The notes below the pieces were generated by a model that saw nothing but the letters and a program-made list of their open reading frames with translations, did not search any database and was not told the DNA's origin. This document shows positions 25,146 to 33,779 of a stretch of 64,000 nucleotides of DNA, one piece after another. Numbering within the stretch: the stretch's first letter is position 1; each line of letters opens with the position of its first letter. Made by a program: the position numbers and the translations under genes. Source of the stretch: DATAQC01 sp038232455 (GTDB taxonomy: Bacteria > Actinomycetota > Acidimicrobiia > Acidimicrobiales > AC-14); NCBI GenBank assembly GCA_038232455.1, contig JBBSHU010000003.1, positions 3,105 through 67,104 on the forward strand, written 5' to 3'.

Positions 25146-27269
25146 GTGACCGAATTGGATGTCAGAGCCGAGGGCGGCGACTCGGGGGCGTCGTCGGAGC
25201 ACGGCGGCGAGCGCCGGTACCTCAACCGCGACCTGTCGTGGCTCGACTTCGCCGGCCGGGTGCTCACGCTGGCCGAGGACGACCACCAACCGGTGCTCGA
25301 AAGGGCGAAGTTCCTCGCTATCTTCAGTGACGGCCTCGACGAGTTCTTCCAGGTCCGCGTCGCCGGGCTCAAAGAGCAGGTCGCCGCCGGTCTGGGGGCC
25401 ACCAGTCCCGACGGCATGAGCCCCACCGAGCAGCTACGCGCCATCTGCGAACGGGTGCACGAGCTGTTCGCCCGCCAGAGCCGGGCGTTCCTCGAAGGCG
25501 TGGCGCCGGGGTTGGCCGAAGCCGGCGTGGTGTTGTCCGACTGGGACTCGCTCGACGACGACGACCGCGAGTTCCTGGTGACGGCGTTCCACGAGCGCAT
25601 CTTCCCGGTGCTGACCCCCCTTGCCGTCGACCCCGGCCATCCCTTCCCGTACATCTCGAACATGTCGCTGAACCTGGCGGTGACCGTGCGCGACGCCAAC
25701 ACGGGCGAGAACCGTTTCGCGCGGGTCAAGGTTCCCCCGCTGCTTCCCCGGTTCGTCGTGATGCCCGACGGTGAGCGTTTCGTGCCCATCGAACAGGTCA
25801 TCGCCGCCCACCTGGGCACCTTGTTCCCGGGGATGGAGATCCAGGACCGGGAGTCGTTCCGGGTCACCCGAAATGCCGACCTGGCCATGGAGGAGGGCGA
25901 GGCCGACGATCTGCTCGCGGCGGTGGAGCTGGAGCTGCGGCGGCGCCGGTTCGGCCGGGCCGTACGCCTCGAGGTCGACGCCAAGATGACCGAGGAGACC
26001 CGCCAGTTGCTCATGCGGGAGATGGAGATCCAGCCCGACGATCTCTATCCCGTCGAGAGCCCGCTCGACCTGGCCGGGCTGTGGTCGGTGTACGAGCTCG
26101 ACCGTCCCGAGCTCAAGGACGAGACCTGGGTCGGCATCACCCAACCGGCGCTCGTCGACGCCGAAGGCGACCCCGCCAACGTGTTCGCCGTGCTGCGCGA
26201 GCGCGACATCCTCGTTCACCATCCCTACGACTCGTTCACCACGTCGGTGGTGGCCTTCGTGGAGCAGGCGGCCGCCGACCCGAGCGTGCTGGCCATCAAG
26301 CAGACCCTCTACCGCACGTCGGGCGACAGCCCCATCGTCAAGGCGCTGATCCGCGCCGCCGAGGCGGGCAAGCAGGTCGCCGTGCTGGTCGAGCTCAAGG
26401 CCCGTTTCGACGAGCAGGCCAACATCGCCTGGGCCCGTGCGCTCGAAGAGGCGGGGGTCCACGTGGTCTACGGGCTGGTCGGCCTGAAGACCCACACCAA
26501 GACCGCCCTGGTCGTGCGCGACGAGCCCGAGGGGATTCGCCGCTACTGCCACATCGGCACCGGCAACTACAACCCCAAGACGGCGCGGCTCTACGAGGAC
26601 CTGGGCCTGCTGTCGGCCGATCCCGACCTGGGGTCCGACCTGAGCGAGTTGTTCAACTACCTCACCGGCTACAGCCGCAAGTCGCAGTACCGCAAGCTCC
26701 TCGTGGCCCCGCTGTCGTTGCGCTCGGAGATGGTGGGCCTCATCCAGGCCCAGCGCGACGCCGGCTCCGAGGGGCGGATCGTGATGAAGATGAACAGCCT
26801 GGTCGACTCGGCGGTCATCGACGAGCTCTACGCGGCGTCGGAAGCCGGGGTCAGCATCGACCTGATCGTGCGGGGGATCTGCTGCCTGCGGCCCGGAGCG
26901 GATGGGCTGTCGGAGAACATTCGCGTCCGTTCGATCGTGGGCCGCTACCTGGAGCACTCCCGCATCTACGCCTTCGGACAACGCGAAGAGCGCCGGTACC
27001 TCATTGGTTCGGCCGACCTCATGCCCCGGAACCTGGACCGCCGCGTCGAGGCTGTCACGCCCATCGAGGATGTCGAGCTGCAGGCCCGCCTCCAGGAGAT
27101 TCTCGACGTGTGCCTGTCTGACGACCTGCTGGCCTCGGAGCTGCACGCCGACGGGTCGTGGCAAAAGGTCGCGGTCGAGAAGGAGGTCAACGCCCAGCTC
27201 CGCCTCCACGAGCTGGCCCTCGAGCGGGGCCGGCGCCGGCGGGAGGCGGACGCGGTGAGACGTAGCTAA
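25146..27269 (+). CDS. ppk: Polyphosphate kinase 1
   Basis: 707 residues. Ppk polymerises the ATP gamma-phosphate into polyphosphate. Segments include RYLNRDLSWLDFAGRVLTLA at the N-terminus and two phospholipase-D-like domains with autophosphorylated His469 (YCHIGTGNYN) and a second active-site His604 (LEHSRIYAFG). The GTG at 25146 matches the usual start. Downstream are CYTH-CHAD, Nudix and SixA genes, reminiscent of the ppk-mutT1 neighbourhood in Mycobacterium. No Pho box was seen upstream. Confidence 0.97.
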   Translation: MTELDVRAEGGDSGASSEHGGERRYLNRDLSWLDFAGRVLTLAEDDHQPVLERAKFLAIFSDGLDEFFQVRVAGLKEQVAAGLGATSPDGMSPTEQLRAICERVHELFARQSRAFLEGVAPGLAEAGVVLSDWDSLDDDDREFLVTAFHERIFPVLTPLAVDPGHPFPYISNMSLNLAVTVRDANTGENRFARVKVPPLLPRFVVMPDGERFVPIEQVIAAHLGTLFPGMEIQDRESFRVTRNADLAMEEGEADDLLAAVELELRRRRFGRAVRLEVDAKMTEETRQLLMREMEIQPDDLYPVESPLDLAGLWSVYELDRPELKDETWVGITQPALVDAEGDPANVFAVLRERDILVHHPYDSFTTSVVAFVEQAAADPSVLAIKQTLYRTSGDSPIVKALIRAAEAGKQVAVLVELKARFDEQANIAWARALEEAGVHVVYGLVGLKTHTKTALVVRDEPEGIRRYCHIGTGNYNPKTARLYEDLGLLSADPDLGSDLSELFNYLTGYSRKSQYRKLLVAPLSLRSEMVGLIQAQRDAGSEGRIVMKMNSLVDSAVIDELYAASEAGVSIDLIVRGICCLRPGADGLSENIRVRSIVGRYLEHSRIYAFGQREERRYLIGSADLMPRNLDRRVEAVTPIEDVELQARLQEILDVCLSDDLLASELHADGSWQKVAVEKEVNAQLRLHELALERGRRRREADAVRRS

Positions 27270-27431
27270 GTGCCCCATCAGGCGACATCTACCGCGCTCA
27301 CGCCGGCCAGGACCACCGCTGACGGCGTCCTCGTCCCCGCCGTACGGCAGAGGGTGGGGCTTCGTCCTGCGGCCTTGCCGGCGGCGCTCCTGGCTCGCCG
27401 TGAGCATCGCCAACGTCACCTGATGGGACAC
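27270..27431. repeat. About 160-bp imperfect palindrome with 17-bp terminal inverted repeats
   Basis: GTGCCCCATCAGGCGAC (27270-27286) is inverted at 27415-27431 with 15 of 17 matches. Inner arms also pair (GCTCACGCCGGCCAGGA on the left against GCTCACGGCGAGCCAGGA from the right). The whole ppk-CHAD gap can therefore form one long hairpin. The two terminal mismatches would be G-U pairs in a minus-strand transcript. It resembles a small inverted-repeat element (MITE) or a strong attenuator; no protein is encoded. Confidence 0.75.
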
Positions 27432-27433
27432 TA

Positions 27434-28954
27434 GTGTCACCCACGAGATCGGCCACCGAGCGTGAGGTCAAGCTCGGGGCGCGGGCCGGATTTCGCCTTC
27501 CCGATCTCGACGGCGTGTTCGAGGGTGTGACGTCGGCCCCGCTGGCCGAGCGCGACCTCAAGGCGGTGTACTACGACACTGACGACCTCCGCCTGGCGCG
27601 GTGGGGCGTCACCGTGCGCCATCGCACGGGCGAAGGCACGGTCTGGACGGTGAAGCTCCCCGAGGGGGAGGAAGGCCCCGCCCTCGTGCGGCGGGAGGTG
27701 AGTTGCGACGGCCCCGCCGACACGGTTCCCGACGAGGCCCTCGGCCTGGTCCGTGCCTACCTGCGGCAAGAGCCTCTCGTGGTCGTCGCCCACATCCACA
27801 CCAAGAGGTCGGGGGTGGTCCTGAGCGATGTCGAGGGCCAGCAGGTGGCCGAGGTGGTCGACGACGAGGTGTCGGTGCTCCACGGCGGCCGGGTGGCCGC
27901 CCGCTTTCGCGAGGTGGAGGTCGAAGTCGCCGATCGGGCCGCGTCCGGTCTGATCCACGCGGTTGTCGGGCGGCTCCGTGAAGCCGGGGCCGGCAAGCCC
28001 GACGCAACGCCGAAGTTGGTGCGCGCCCTGGGCGAGCGAGCCCTGGAACCCGCAGAGTTGTCGGGCGTCGAGCTCGGTGAGGAGCCCACCGCCGCCGACG
28101 TGATCCGGGCGACCATGGTGGAGTCGGTCACGCGGATCCTGCGCCACGACGCCGGCGTTCGCCTCGGCGACGACCCCGAGGACATCCACCAGGCGCGCGT
28201 CGGCACCCGCCGTCTGCGCTCCGACCTGCGAACGTTCGCTCCCCTGCTCGACGACGAATGGGTCAAGTCTCTGCGCCGCGACCTCAAGTGGCTGGGCGGC
28301 GAGCTGGGAGCCGTACGCGACGCCGACGTGTTGGCCGAGCGGCTGAGGAAGCAGGCCGACGCCCTTCCTGAGCGCGACGGTGCCGGCCTGGCCCCGCTGT
28401 ACCGCCGGTTGGCCAAGGAACGCGAGGAAGCGGGCACCCGGCTGCTCGCGGCCATGTCGGGCGACCGTTACGTCGACCTGCTCGACCGCCTGGTCTCCGG
28501 TGCCAGTGCCCCGGAGGTGCGCCGGGAGGCCGACGGGCCCGCCCGCCGGGTCGTGCCCGACTTGGTGGGCCGCCCGTGGCGTCACCTCAAGAAGGTGGTC
28601 GGCCAACTGCCGTCGGAGCCTTCCGACGCCGAGCTCCATGAGGTTCGCATCCGGACCAAGCGCACCCGGTACGCCGTGGAAGCGGCCATCCCCGCGGTCG
28701 GTGGCGGGGCGAGGAAGTTCGCCAAGTCGCTGGCCCGTCTGCAGGCCGTGCTGGGTGACCATCAGGATGCGGTCGTCGCCGAGGAGTGGCTACGCAAGGC
28801 GGCCAGCGAGGCCGGCGGGGCGAGTGCGGCCGAAGCTTTGGCGGCAGGCGAGCTCATCGCCGTACAGCGGGCCGAGGAGGCCACCAGCCGGGCCGCCTGG
28901 CCGGCAGCCTGGAAGAAGGTGACCCAGAAGAGGCGGCGGTCGGGGCTTGGGTGA
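27434..28954 (+). CDS. CYTH-CHAD domain protein
   Basis: 506 residues. The N-terminal CYTH tunnel domain (about 5-200) has the catalytic ExExK motif (EREVKL) and KAVYYDTDDLRLARWGVTVRHR. The C-terminal CHAD domain (about 220-500) has HQARVGTRRLRSDLRTF and LHEVRIRTKRTRYAVEAAIP. CYTH members act on triphosphates; CHAD binds polyphosphate. Immediate position after ppk supports a polyphosphate role. The GTG at 27434 follows the long palindrome, which is unusual because little space remains for a ribosome site. Confidence 0.93.
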   Translation: MSPTRSATEREVKLGARAGFRLPDLDGVFEGVTSAPLAERDLKAVYYDTDDLRLARWGVTVRHRTGEGTVWTVKLPEGEEGPALVRREVSCDGPADTVPDEALGLVRAYLRQEPLVVVAHIHTKRSGVVLSDVEGQQVAEVVDDEVSVLHGGRVAARFREVEVEVADRAASGLIHAVVGRLREAGAGKPDATPKLVRALGERALEPAELSGVELGEEPTAADVIRATMVESVTRILRHDAGVRLGDDPEDIHQARVGTRRLRSDLRTFAPLLDDEWVKSLRRDLKWLGGELGAVRDADVLAERLRKQADALPERDGAGLAPLYRRLAKEREEAGTRLLAAMSGDRYVDLLDRLVSGASAPEVRREADGPARRVVPDLVGRPWRHLKKVVGQLPSEPSDAELHEVRIRTKRTRYAVEAAIPAVGGGARKFAKSLARLQAVLGDHQDAVVAEEWLRKAASEAGGASAAEALAAGELIAVQRAEEATSRAAWPAAWKKVTQKRRRSGLG

Positions 28955-28971
28955 CGAGGAGGCGGCGGCAC

Positions 28972-29364
28972 ATGGATGAGGTCGTGCAGGCGGCGGGTGG
29001 GGTCGTGTGGCGCCACGGACCCGGCGGCGTGGAGATCCTCCTCGTCCATCGACCGAAGTACGACGACTGGAGCCTTCCCAAGGGCAAGCTCGACGCCGGC
29101 GAGACCTCGGAGGCGGCGGCGCTGAGGGAGGTCGAGGAGGAGACGGGGATGCGCTGTTCGCTCGGTGACGAGTTGCCGCCGGTCACCTACGCCGACCGCC
29201 ACGGACGGGCCAAAATCGTGCGCTATTGGGCCATGGAGCCCGTGGGTGGGAAGTTCGCCCCCAACCACGAGGTCGACGAGGTGCGCTGGGTCACACCGGC
29301 GGGAGCCGGCGCTCTGCTGTCCTACGCCCGCGACAAGCGGGTCACCGAATCGCTGTCGGTCTGA
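28972..29364 (+). CDS. Nudix hydrolase (MutT1-like N-domain)
   Basis: 130 residues with a complete Nudix box from G38 to M60 (GKLDAGE, then REVEEETGM, with E44, R52, E53, E56 and E57). The enzyme hydrolyses nucleoside or diadenosine polyphosphates. In Mycobacterium the similar MutT1 has a fused C-terminal histidine-phosphatase domain; here that part is the next gene, 20 nt downstream. The ATG at 28972 has AGGAGG 9 nt before it; a GTG at 28951 overlapping the CHAD stop is possible. Confidence 0.92.
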   Translation: MDEVVQAAGGVVWRHGPGGVEILLVHRPKYDDWSLPKGKLDAGETSEAAALREVEEETGMRCSLGDELPPVTYADRHGRAKIVRYWAMEPVGGKFAPNHEVDEVRWVTPAGAGALLSYARDKRVTESLSV

Positions 29365-29384
29365 CGTTCTACGATTTCGCGCCA

Positions 29385-29849
29385 ATGACCGTCTACCTCG
29401 TTCGCCACGGCAAAGCCGGCAGTCGCCACGACTGGAACGGTCCCGACGACGAGCGCCCGCTGAGCAAGCGGGGGCGGCGTCAGGCGGAGGCGTTGGTCGA
29501 CCTGCTCGCCGATCGCGGCATCGTGAGCGTGTTCTCCAGCCCGTCGGTTCGCTGCGTCCAGACGGTGGAGCCCCTGGCCGACAAGCTCGGGCTGGGAATT
29601 GATCTCCGTGTCGAGTTGGGCGAGGGCACGGCGAAGGACGATGTTGCCGGGTTCGTCGGTGATCTGCTCTCCACGACCGCGGCGGTGTGCAGTCACGGCG
29701 ACATGATCCCGATCATCCTCGAAGTGCTGGCGACCGATCACGGACTCGAGCTCCCCGACGACTACCCGTGTGCCAAGGGGTCGGTCTGGGCACTGGTCGA
29801 CGACGGGTCAGGCCGGATGGCGGCCAAGTACCTCCCGCCACCGGGATAG
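29385..29849 (+). CDS. sixA: SixA-type histidine phosphatase
   Basis: 154 residues of the RHG branch of histidine phosphatases: VYLVRHGKAG with nucleophile His8, ERPLSKRGRRQAE, SSPSVRCVQTVEPLA and VCSHGDMIP with the second His. In E. coli SixA removes phosphate from phospho-His; in MutT1 fusions this module acts with the Nudix domain. Position right after the Nudix gene supports a split MutT1. A decayed copy of its last 83 bp lies at 31360. Confidence 0.9.
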   Translation: MTVYLVRHGKAGSRHDWNGPDDERPLSKRGRRQAEALVDLLADRGIVSVFSSPSVRCVQTVEPLADKLGLGIDLRVELGEGTAKDDVAGFVGDLLSTTAAVCSHGDMIPIILEVLATDHGLELPDDYPCAKGSVWALVDDGSGRMAAKYLPPPG

Positions 29850-30082
29850 GTCCGCCGACTCAGTGAGGGAGGGGGGACTCGACGCGAGCGCGTCAGTCAG
29901 CGTCACCCTCTGCCCGAATGTCTCCGTCTTCACCCGAACTGATCCGCCCATAGCACTCACCGCCTCAACAACTACCCCAATCCGGAAGACCTTCTGCGCA
30001 GGAAGAGTTCCCGGTCTACTGGTAAAAGCCGGTCACGGCGCTTGGTCCTCCTTCGACCTTCCATCGCGAGCAGACTGCGATC
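29850..30082. other. Intergenic gap, less GC-rich, no gene seen
   Basis: About 230 bp of relatively AT-richer sequence between sixA and the lipoprotein esterase gene. No convincing open frame, hairpin terminator or consensus promoter was recognised. Confidence 0.5.
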
Positions 30083-31051
30083 GTGCGCCCCCGTGACGCC
30101 TCCGTGATCGATCTTCTCGTCGTCCTCGCCCTACCGGTCCTGCTTGTCCTGTCGGCGTGCGGCGGCAGCCAACCCGACCGCACCGCTGGGCCGGCGACGT
30201 CTGCGACCCTCCCCGCGACGGAGCGTCAGACGATCACCTGGGACGGGCAGAGCCGAACCTACCTACTGCACCGCCCGGCGGGCCAGGCGCCGGGCCGCCG
30301 TCCTCCTCTGGTCATCGTGCTCCACGGCGCTTCCGTCACCGCCGAGCAGACGGAGCGCTACTACCGCTGGGACCCCCTGGCCGATGCCAGTGGATTCGTC
30401 GTCGCCTACCCGCAAGGAATCAACAACGCCTGGAACGCCGGTTCGTGCTGCGGCGACGCCCCCAATCGCGGCACCGACGACATCGGGTTCATCAACGCGG
30501 TGATGACCGATGCCTCCGAACGTACCGACGCCGACCCGTCGCGCCGGTATCTCACCGGAGTGTCTAACGGGGCCATGATGACCGTGCGCTACCAGTGCCA
30601 GCGGCCGGAGCAGCTGGCGGCGATCGGTTCGGTGGCAGGAACATTCACCTCGCCGTGTGACCAGCCGCCGCCGGTTCCCTTCATCGCCATCCATGGCGTC
30701 GACGATCAGGTCGTGTCATTTGCCCAGAGCTCAAACACCGCAGAAGCCGGCTCCCGCATGCGTCTTCCTGCCGTCGAGATGGTCGCCCGCTTCCTCGCAG
30801 CCGACCGTTGCCATGATCCGGTGACACGGTCGGCCGGTCCGGTCCACACCCAAACGGCGTCCTGCGACCCGGGGCTCGACGTCGAAGTGATCACCATCGA
30901 CGGCGCCGGCCATCAGTGGCCCGGGGCCACGATTGATGGCGCCCGCCTGGCGATGGACGGTCCACGCAACCAGCCGAGCAAGGCGATCGACGCGACGGCC
31001 GAGCTGTGGTCGTTCTTCGCGGCCCACCCGCCCTCTCCGACCGGACGGTGA
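30083..31051 (+). CDS. Secreted lipoprotein esterase (LpqC/PHB-depolymerase-like)
   Basis: 322 residues. A signal peptide with lipobox LSAC (Cys25) marks an exported lipoprotein. The alpha/beta hydrolase core has PLVIVLHGAS, the CCGDAPNRGTDDIGF segment typical of PHB-depolymerase/feruloyl-esterase family 1, the nucleophile elbow GVSNGAMM, and the late His in GAGHQWPG. The family hydrolyses polyhydroxyalkanoates or feruloyl esters; the substrate here is unknown. The GTG at 30083 gives a normal signal peptide. Confidence 0.85.
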   Translation: MRPRDASVIDLLVVLALPVLLVLSACGGSQPDRTAGPATSATLPATERQTITWDGQSRTYLLHRPAGQAPGRRPPLVIVLHGASVTAEQTERYYRWDPLADASGFVVAYPQGINNAWNAGSCCGDAPNRGTDDIGFINAVMTDASERTDADPSRRYLTGVSNGAMMTVRYQCQRPEQLAAIGSVAGTFTSPCDQPPPVPFIAIHGVDDQVVSFAQSSNTAEAGSRMRLPAVEMVARFLAADRCHDPVTRSAGPVHTQTASCDPGLDVEVITIDGAGHQWPGATIDGARLAMDGPRNQPSKAIDATAELWSFFAAHPPSPTGR

Positions 31052-31138
31052 CCAGGGCGGGGCCTCATCTGATTTGGCTTGAGGCCGTCGAGGCGCTCCT
31101 GGCGACCTTCGTGGTCAGGAACGCAAAACGATGGGCAC

Positions 31139-31300
31139 TTACTCGAAGACTCCGTAACCTGGCTCGGAGCCGCAGTAGTTCCAGCCGTCACGATGGCCGC
31201 AGTCGACCAGTTGTAGGTGCCATAGTCCGTCGAGATGAACGCCGGGCAATCGGCGTGCAGGAAGAAGACTCGGCGCTGGCCGCAACCGGCGTCAGGCGGT
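31139..31300 (-). pseudogene. 3' relic of an unrecognised Cys-rich secreted-type protein
   Basis: On the minus strand one frame reads RRVFFLHADCPAFISTDYGT and a second continues DCGHRDGWNYCGSEPGYGVF up to a TAA at 31139-31141. The two segments look like one protein broken by a single frameshift near the TYNW residues. The upstream part is lost. The Cys/Trp/Tyr-rich character suggests an exported protein. No family is recognised. It lies in a 420-bp gene-free stretch (31052-31471) with another relic. Confidence 0.4.
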
Positions 31301-31359
31301 CCGTGAACGGGCGTTCGATCCGCTGCATGCCCGGGTCGGCCGAATTCGACACGCGTTGC

Positions 31360-31438
31360 CGTGTGCCAAGGGGGTCTGGGAGCTGTCGACGACGGGTCAG
31401 GTCGGATGACGGCCGAATATCTGGCGCCGCCGGGATAG
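31360..31438 (+). repeat. Diverged copy of the sixA 3' end
   Basis: 79 bp align with 29767-29849 apart from one 4-nt gap and scattered substitutions, and the ending decodes as SGRMTAEYLAPPG-stop against SGRMAAKYLPPPG-stop in SixA. The rest of the gene is absent. It is a relic of a second sixA-like gene or of a partial duplication. The string TGGCGCC(G/A)CCGGGATAGTTC recurs at 41982-42001 after moaA. Confidence 0.75.
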
Positions 31439-31471
31439 TTCGGACTTCGCGCTCCGTTGAAACCCGTGAGA

Positions 31472-31735
31472 TCAGGTGGGCTTCTCGGCGACCTCCTCGG
31501 CCAGGTCGGCCATTGTCTCCTGACCACTGAAGGTGTCCCGCCCCTCCTCGCGACCGGGCGGCGCGGCGTTGGCCGTCTCATAGGCCGCCCCCTCGGTATT
31601 GTCGGGCCCCTTGTCGAGCGTGACATTCGCCCCGCAGTGGGGGCAGGTCACCAGCCCGATTTCGATGTTGGCGGCGTGTTGGCCCATCTCGCTGGGGAGA
31701 TCCTTGCCGCAGCTCGGGCACGTCTGTTCGGACAT
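31472..31735 (-). CDS. Small zinc-ribbon protein
   Basis: 87 residues with two CxxC pairs (C6PSC9 and C31PHC34) forming a probable zinc ribbon, followed by a disordered acidic tail (EEGRDTFSGQETMADLAEEV). The ATG at 31735 has GAGG about 8 nt upstream; the earlier in-frame ATG at 31741 is too close to it. It is divergent from the coxD-like gene with 60 nt between starts. Function unknown; such small ribbons often bind nucleic acid or act as accessory metal proteins. Confidence 0.7.
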   Translation of the reverse strand: MSEQTCPSCGKDLPSEMGQHAANIEIGLVTCPHCGANVTLDKGPDNTEGAAYETANAAPPGREEGRDTFSGQETMADLAEEVAEKPT

Positions 31736-31795
31736 CTGCATCACCTCGATACAGGCGCTACCCACGCGGAGGCCGTCCCCAAACGGCCACCTACC

Positions 31796-32662
31796 ATGAC
31801 GACCATGGATGCAATCCGTTCGCCGGACCAAGTCCAGGCCGCCCTTCGCGCCCAGGACTACCTGGCCGACCGGGGCCTGGCAACTGCGGTGTTCCTCGCC
31901 TTGTCCCTGGGTCGGCCCCTTCTCCTCGAGGGTGAGGCGGGCGTGGGAAAGACCGAGGTGGCCAAGGCGCTGGCCGCCATGCTCGACGTCGAGCTCATCC
32001 GCCTCCAGTGCTACGAGGGCATCGACGCCAGCCAGGCCCTCTACGAATGGGACTACGCCCGCCAGCTTCTGGCCATCCGGGCTGCACCGGGCGAGGCCGC
32101 CGTTGCCGACCTGTTCAGTCCCGACTTCCTCGTCGAACGCCCGCTCCTCAAGGCCCTGCGTGCGGGAGACCGGGCGGTGTTGCTGATCGACGAGGTCGAC
32201 AGGGCCGACGACGAGTTCGAGGCTTTCCTGCTCGAGGTGCTCTCCGACTTCCAGGTCACCGTTCCCGAGCTGGGCACGATCCAAGCCGAGCGCCCGCCCC
32301 TCGTGATCGTCACGTCCAACCGCACCCGAGACCTCCACGATGCCGTCAAGCGTCGCTGTCTGTACCACTGGATCGACTATCCGGACCTGCGACACGAAGT
32401 GGCGATCGTGACCGTTCGGGTTCCCGATGTACCCGCCGCCCTGGCCACCAAGGTCGCCGGTGCGGTGGCACGCCTGCGGAGCATGGACCTGGTCAAGCGG
32501 CCGGGCGTGGCCGAGACCATCGACTGGGTCAGGGCCCTCGCCGCACTGGGTGCCGGCGAGCTCGACGCGGACGCGGCGCGCGACACCCTCGGCGTCGTGG
32601 TGAAGGACCACGACGACCTGACCGTGGTGACCGAACGCGTGAGTGAGATTGTCGACGGTTGA
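31796..32662 (+). CDS. coxD: MoxR-type AAA+ ATPase (CoxD-like)
   Basis: 288 residues with Walker A GEAGVGKTE (G46-K52), Walker B VLLIDEVDRAD, sensor 1 IVTSNRTRDL, and the LVERPLLKALRAGDRA segment of MoxR ATPases. In CO-oxidising bacteria CoxD assists insertion of the sulfur/copper in the CO dehydrogenase active site, working with a VWA protein (CoxE). A perfect GGCCGT/ACGGCC hairpin lies just before the ATG. The coxE-like gene overlaps by 20 nt. Confidence 0.9.
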   Translation: MTTMDAIRSPDQVQAALRAQDYLADRGLATAVFLALSLGRPLLLEGEAGVGKTEVAKALAAMLDVELIRLQCYEGIDASQALYEWDYARQLLAIRAAPGEAAVADLFSPDFLVERPLLKALRAGDRAVLLIDEVDRADDEFEAFLLEVLSDFQVTVPELGTIQAERPPLVIVTSNRTRDLHDAVKRRCLYHWIDYPDLRHEVAIVTVRVPDVPAALATKVAGAVARLRSMDLVKRPGVAETIDWVRALAALGAGELDADAARDTLGVVVKDHDDLTVVTERVSEIVDG

Positions 32663-33764
32663 GGAGTCGCTCGTCGGCTTCGGCCGGGCGCTGCGTGCCG
32701 ACGGCGTCACCGTTGGCACCGGCCAGTTGGCCTCCTATTGCGAGGCCGTGGCCCGGCTCGACCTCTCCGATGGCGAGGATGTCTACTGGGCAGGCCGGTC
32801 CTGCCTGGTGTCCCGCCGGGAAGACATTGCAAAGTATGATGCCATCTTCAAACGATGGTTTATTGACAGTGGTCGGCAATCTGAAGTGCGGATCAGCGGG
32901 ATGCTGCGCCGGTTCTCCGTCGCCCTTCCGGGCGATCCGCCCAACGGCCCGAGGGTGCCGCCCGAAGTGCGCGAGGACGGTCCTCGCGGTTCGGTGGCGT
33001 CGGCCGCTGAACTGCTCCGGCGAAAGCGTTTCGCCGACTGCACCCCCGCCGAGCTCGCCGCCCTCCGCTCCCTCATGGCCCGGGTGCAGTTGGTCACCCC
33101 GTCCCGCCGCTCTCGCCGGACCGCTCCGTCGACGAGCGGTCGCTCCACCGACTTGCGCCGGAGCATCCGGCGATCGCTTCGTACCGAAGGCGAGATCCTC
33201 CGCCTGTGCCGTCGCGACCGCCAGCTCTGCCACCGCCGCCTGGTCCTGCTGCTCGACGTCTCCGGGTCGATGTCGGACTACTCCCGTGCGCTCCTGCAGT
33301 TCGCCCACTCGGCCACCCGGGCTGGGCGAGTGCCGACCGAGGTTTTCTGCTTCGGCACTCGGTTGACCCGGGTGACCCACGAGTTGCGCCACCACCGTGC
33401 CGACCAAGCCCTGGACAAAGCGGCCGAGGCGGTCGTCGACTGGGAGGGCGGCACGCGCATCGGCGACTCGGTCGGCACGTTCCTCCGCATGTGGGGCCGC
33501 CGTGGCCTGGCGCGCGGGGCGGTCGTGGTCATCTGCTCTGATGGGCTCGACCGGAGTGACCCACAGCTGTTGGCCGCGGAGATGGCCAGGCTCAGTCGCC
33601 TCGCCCACCGGGTGGTGTGGGTCAACCCCTTAAAAGGAGACCCCCGCTACGAGCCCCTGGCAAGGGGGATGAGCGCCGCTCTGCCCTTCGTCGACGCGTT
33701 CCTGGCCGGCCACAACCTTTCCAGCCTGGAAGCCTTGGCGGAATTGTTACCGCAGTTGGTCTGA
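32643..33764 (+). CDS. coxE: VWA-domain protein (CoxE-like)
   Basis: 373 residues. The C-terminal von Willebrand A domain carries the MIDAS motif DVSGSMS (D205) and GGTRIGDSVGTFL. The N-terminal part resembles CoxE (YWAGRSCLVSRREDIAKYDA). It acts with the AAA+ ATPase of the preceding gene in CO dehydrogenase maturation. The GTG at 32643 overlaps coxD. A patch at about 32825-32905 is strikingly AT-rich for this genome, yet the frame continues. Confidence 0.88.
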   Translation: MRLSTVEESLVGFGRALRADGVTVGTGQLASYCEAVARLDLSDGEDVYWAGRSCLVSRREDIAKYDAIFKRWFIDSGRQSEVRISGMLRRFSVALPGDPPNGPRVPPEVREDGPRGSVASAAELLRRKRFADCTPAELAALRSLMARVQLVTPSRRSRRTAPSTSGRSTDLRRSIRRSLRTEGEILRLCRRDRQLCHRRLVLLLDVSGSMSDYSRALLQFAHSATRAGRVPTEVFCFGTRLTRVTHELRHHRADQALDKAAEAVVDWEGGTRIGDSVGTFLRMWGRRGLARGAVVVICSDGLDRSDPQLLAAEMARLSRLAHRVVWVNPLKGDPRYEPLARGMSAALPFVDAFLAGHNLSSLEALAELLPQLV

Positions 33765-33779
33765 ATCCTTACCACTGCG

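Noticed and set aside
25434..27440. Long minus-strand open frame opposite ppk
   Set aside because: Antisense shadow of a confident enzyme; composition is low in hydrophobic core patterns and no family is recognisable.
29850..30096. Short plus-strand open frame before the esterase gene
   Set aside because: Ser/Thr-rich text in an AT-richer intergenic gap, no ribosome site and no family; codon use unlike neighbours.
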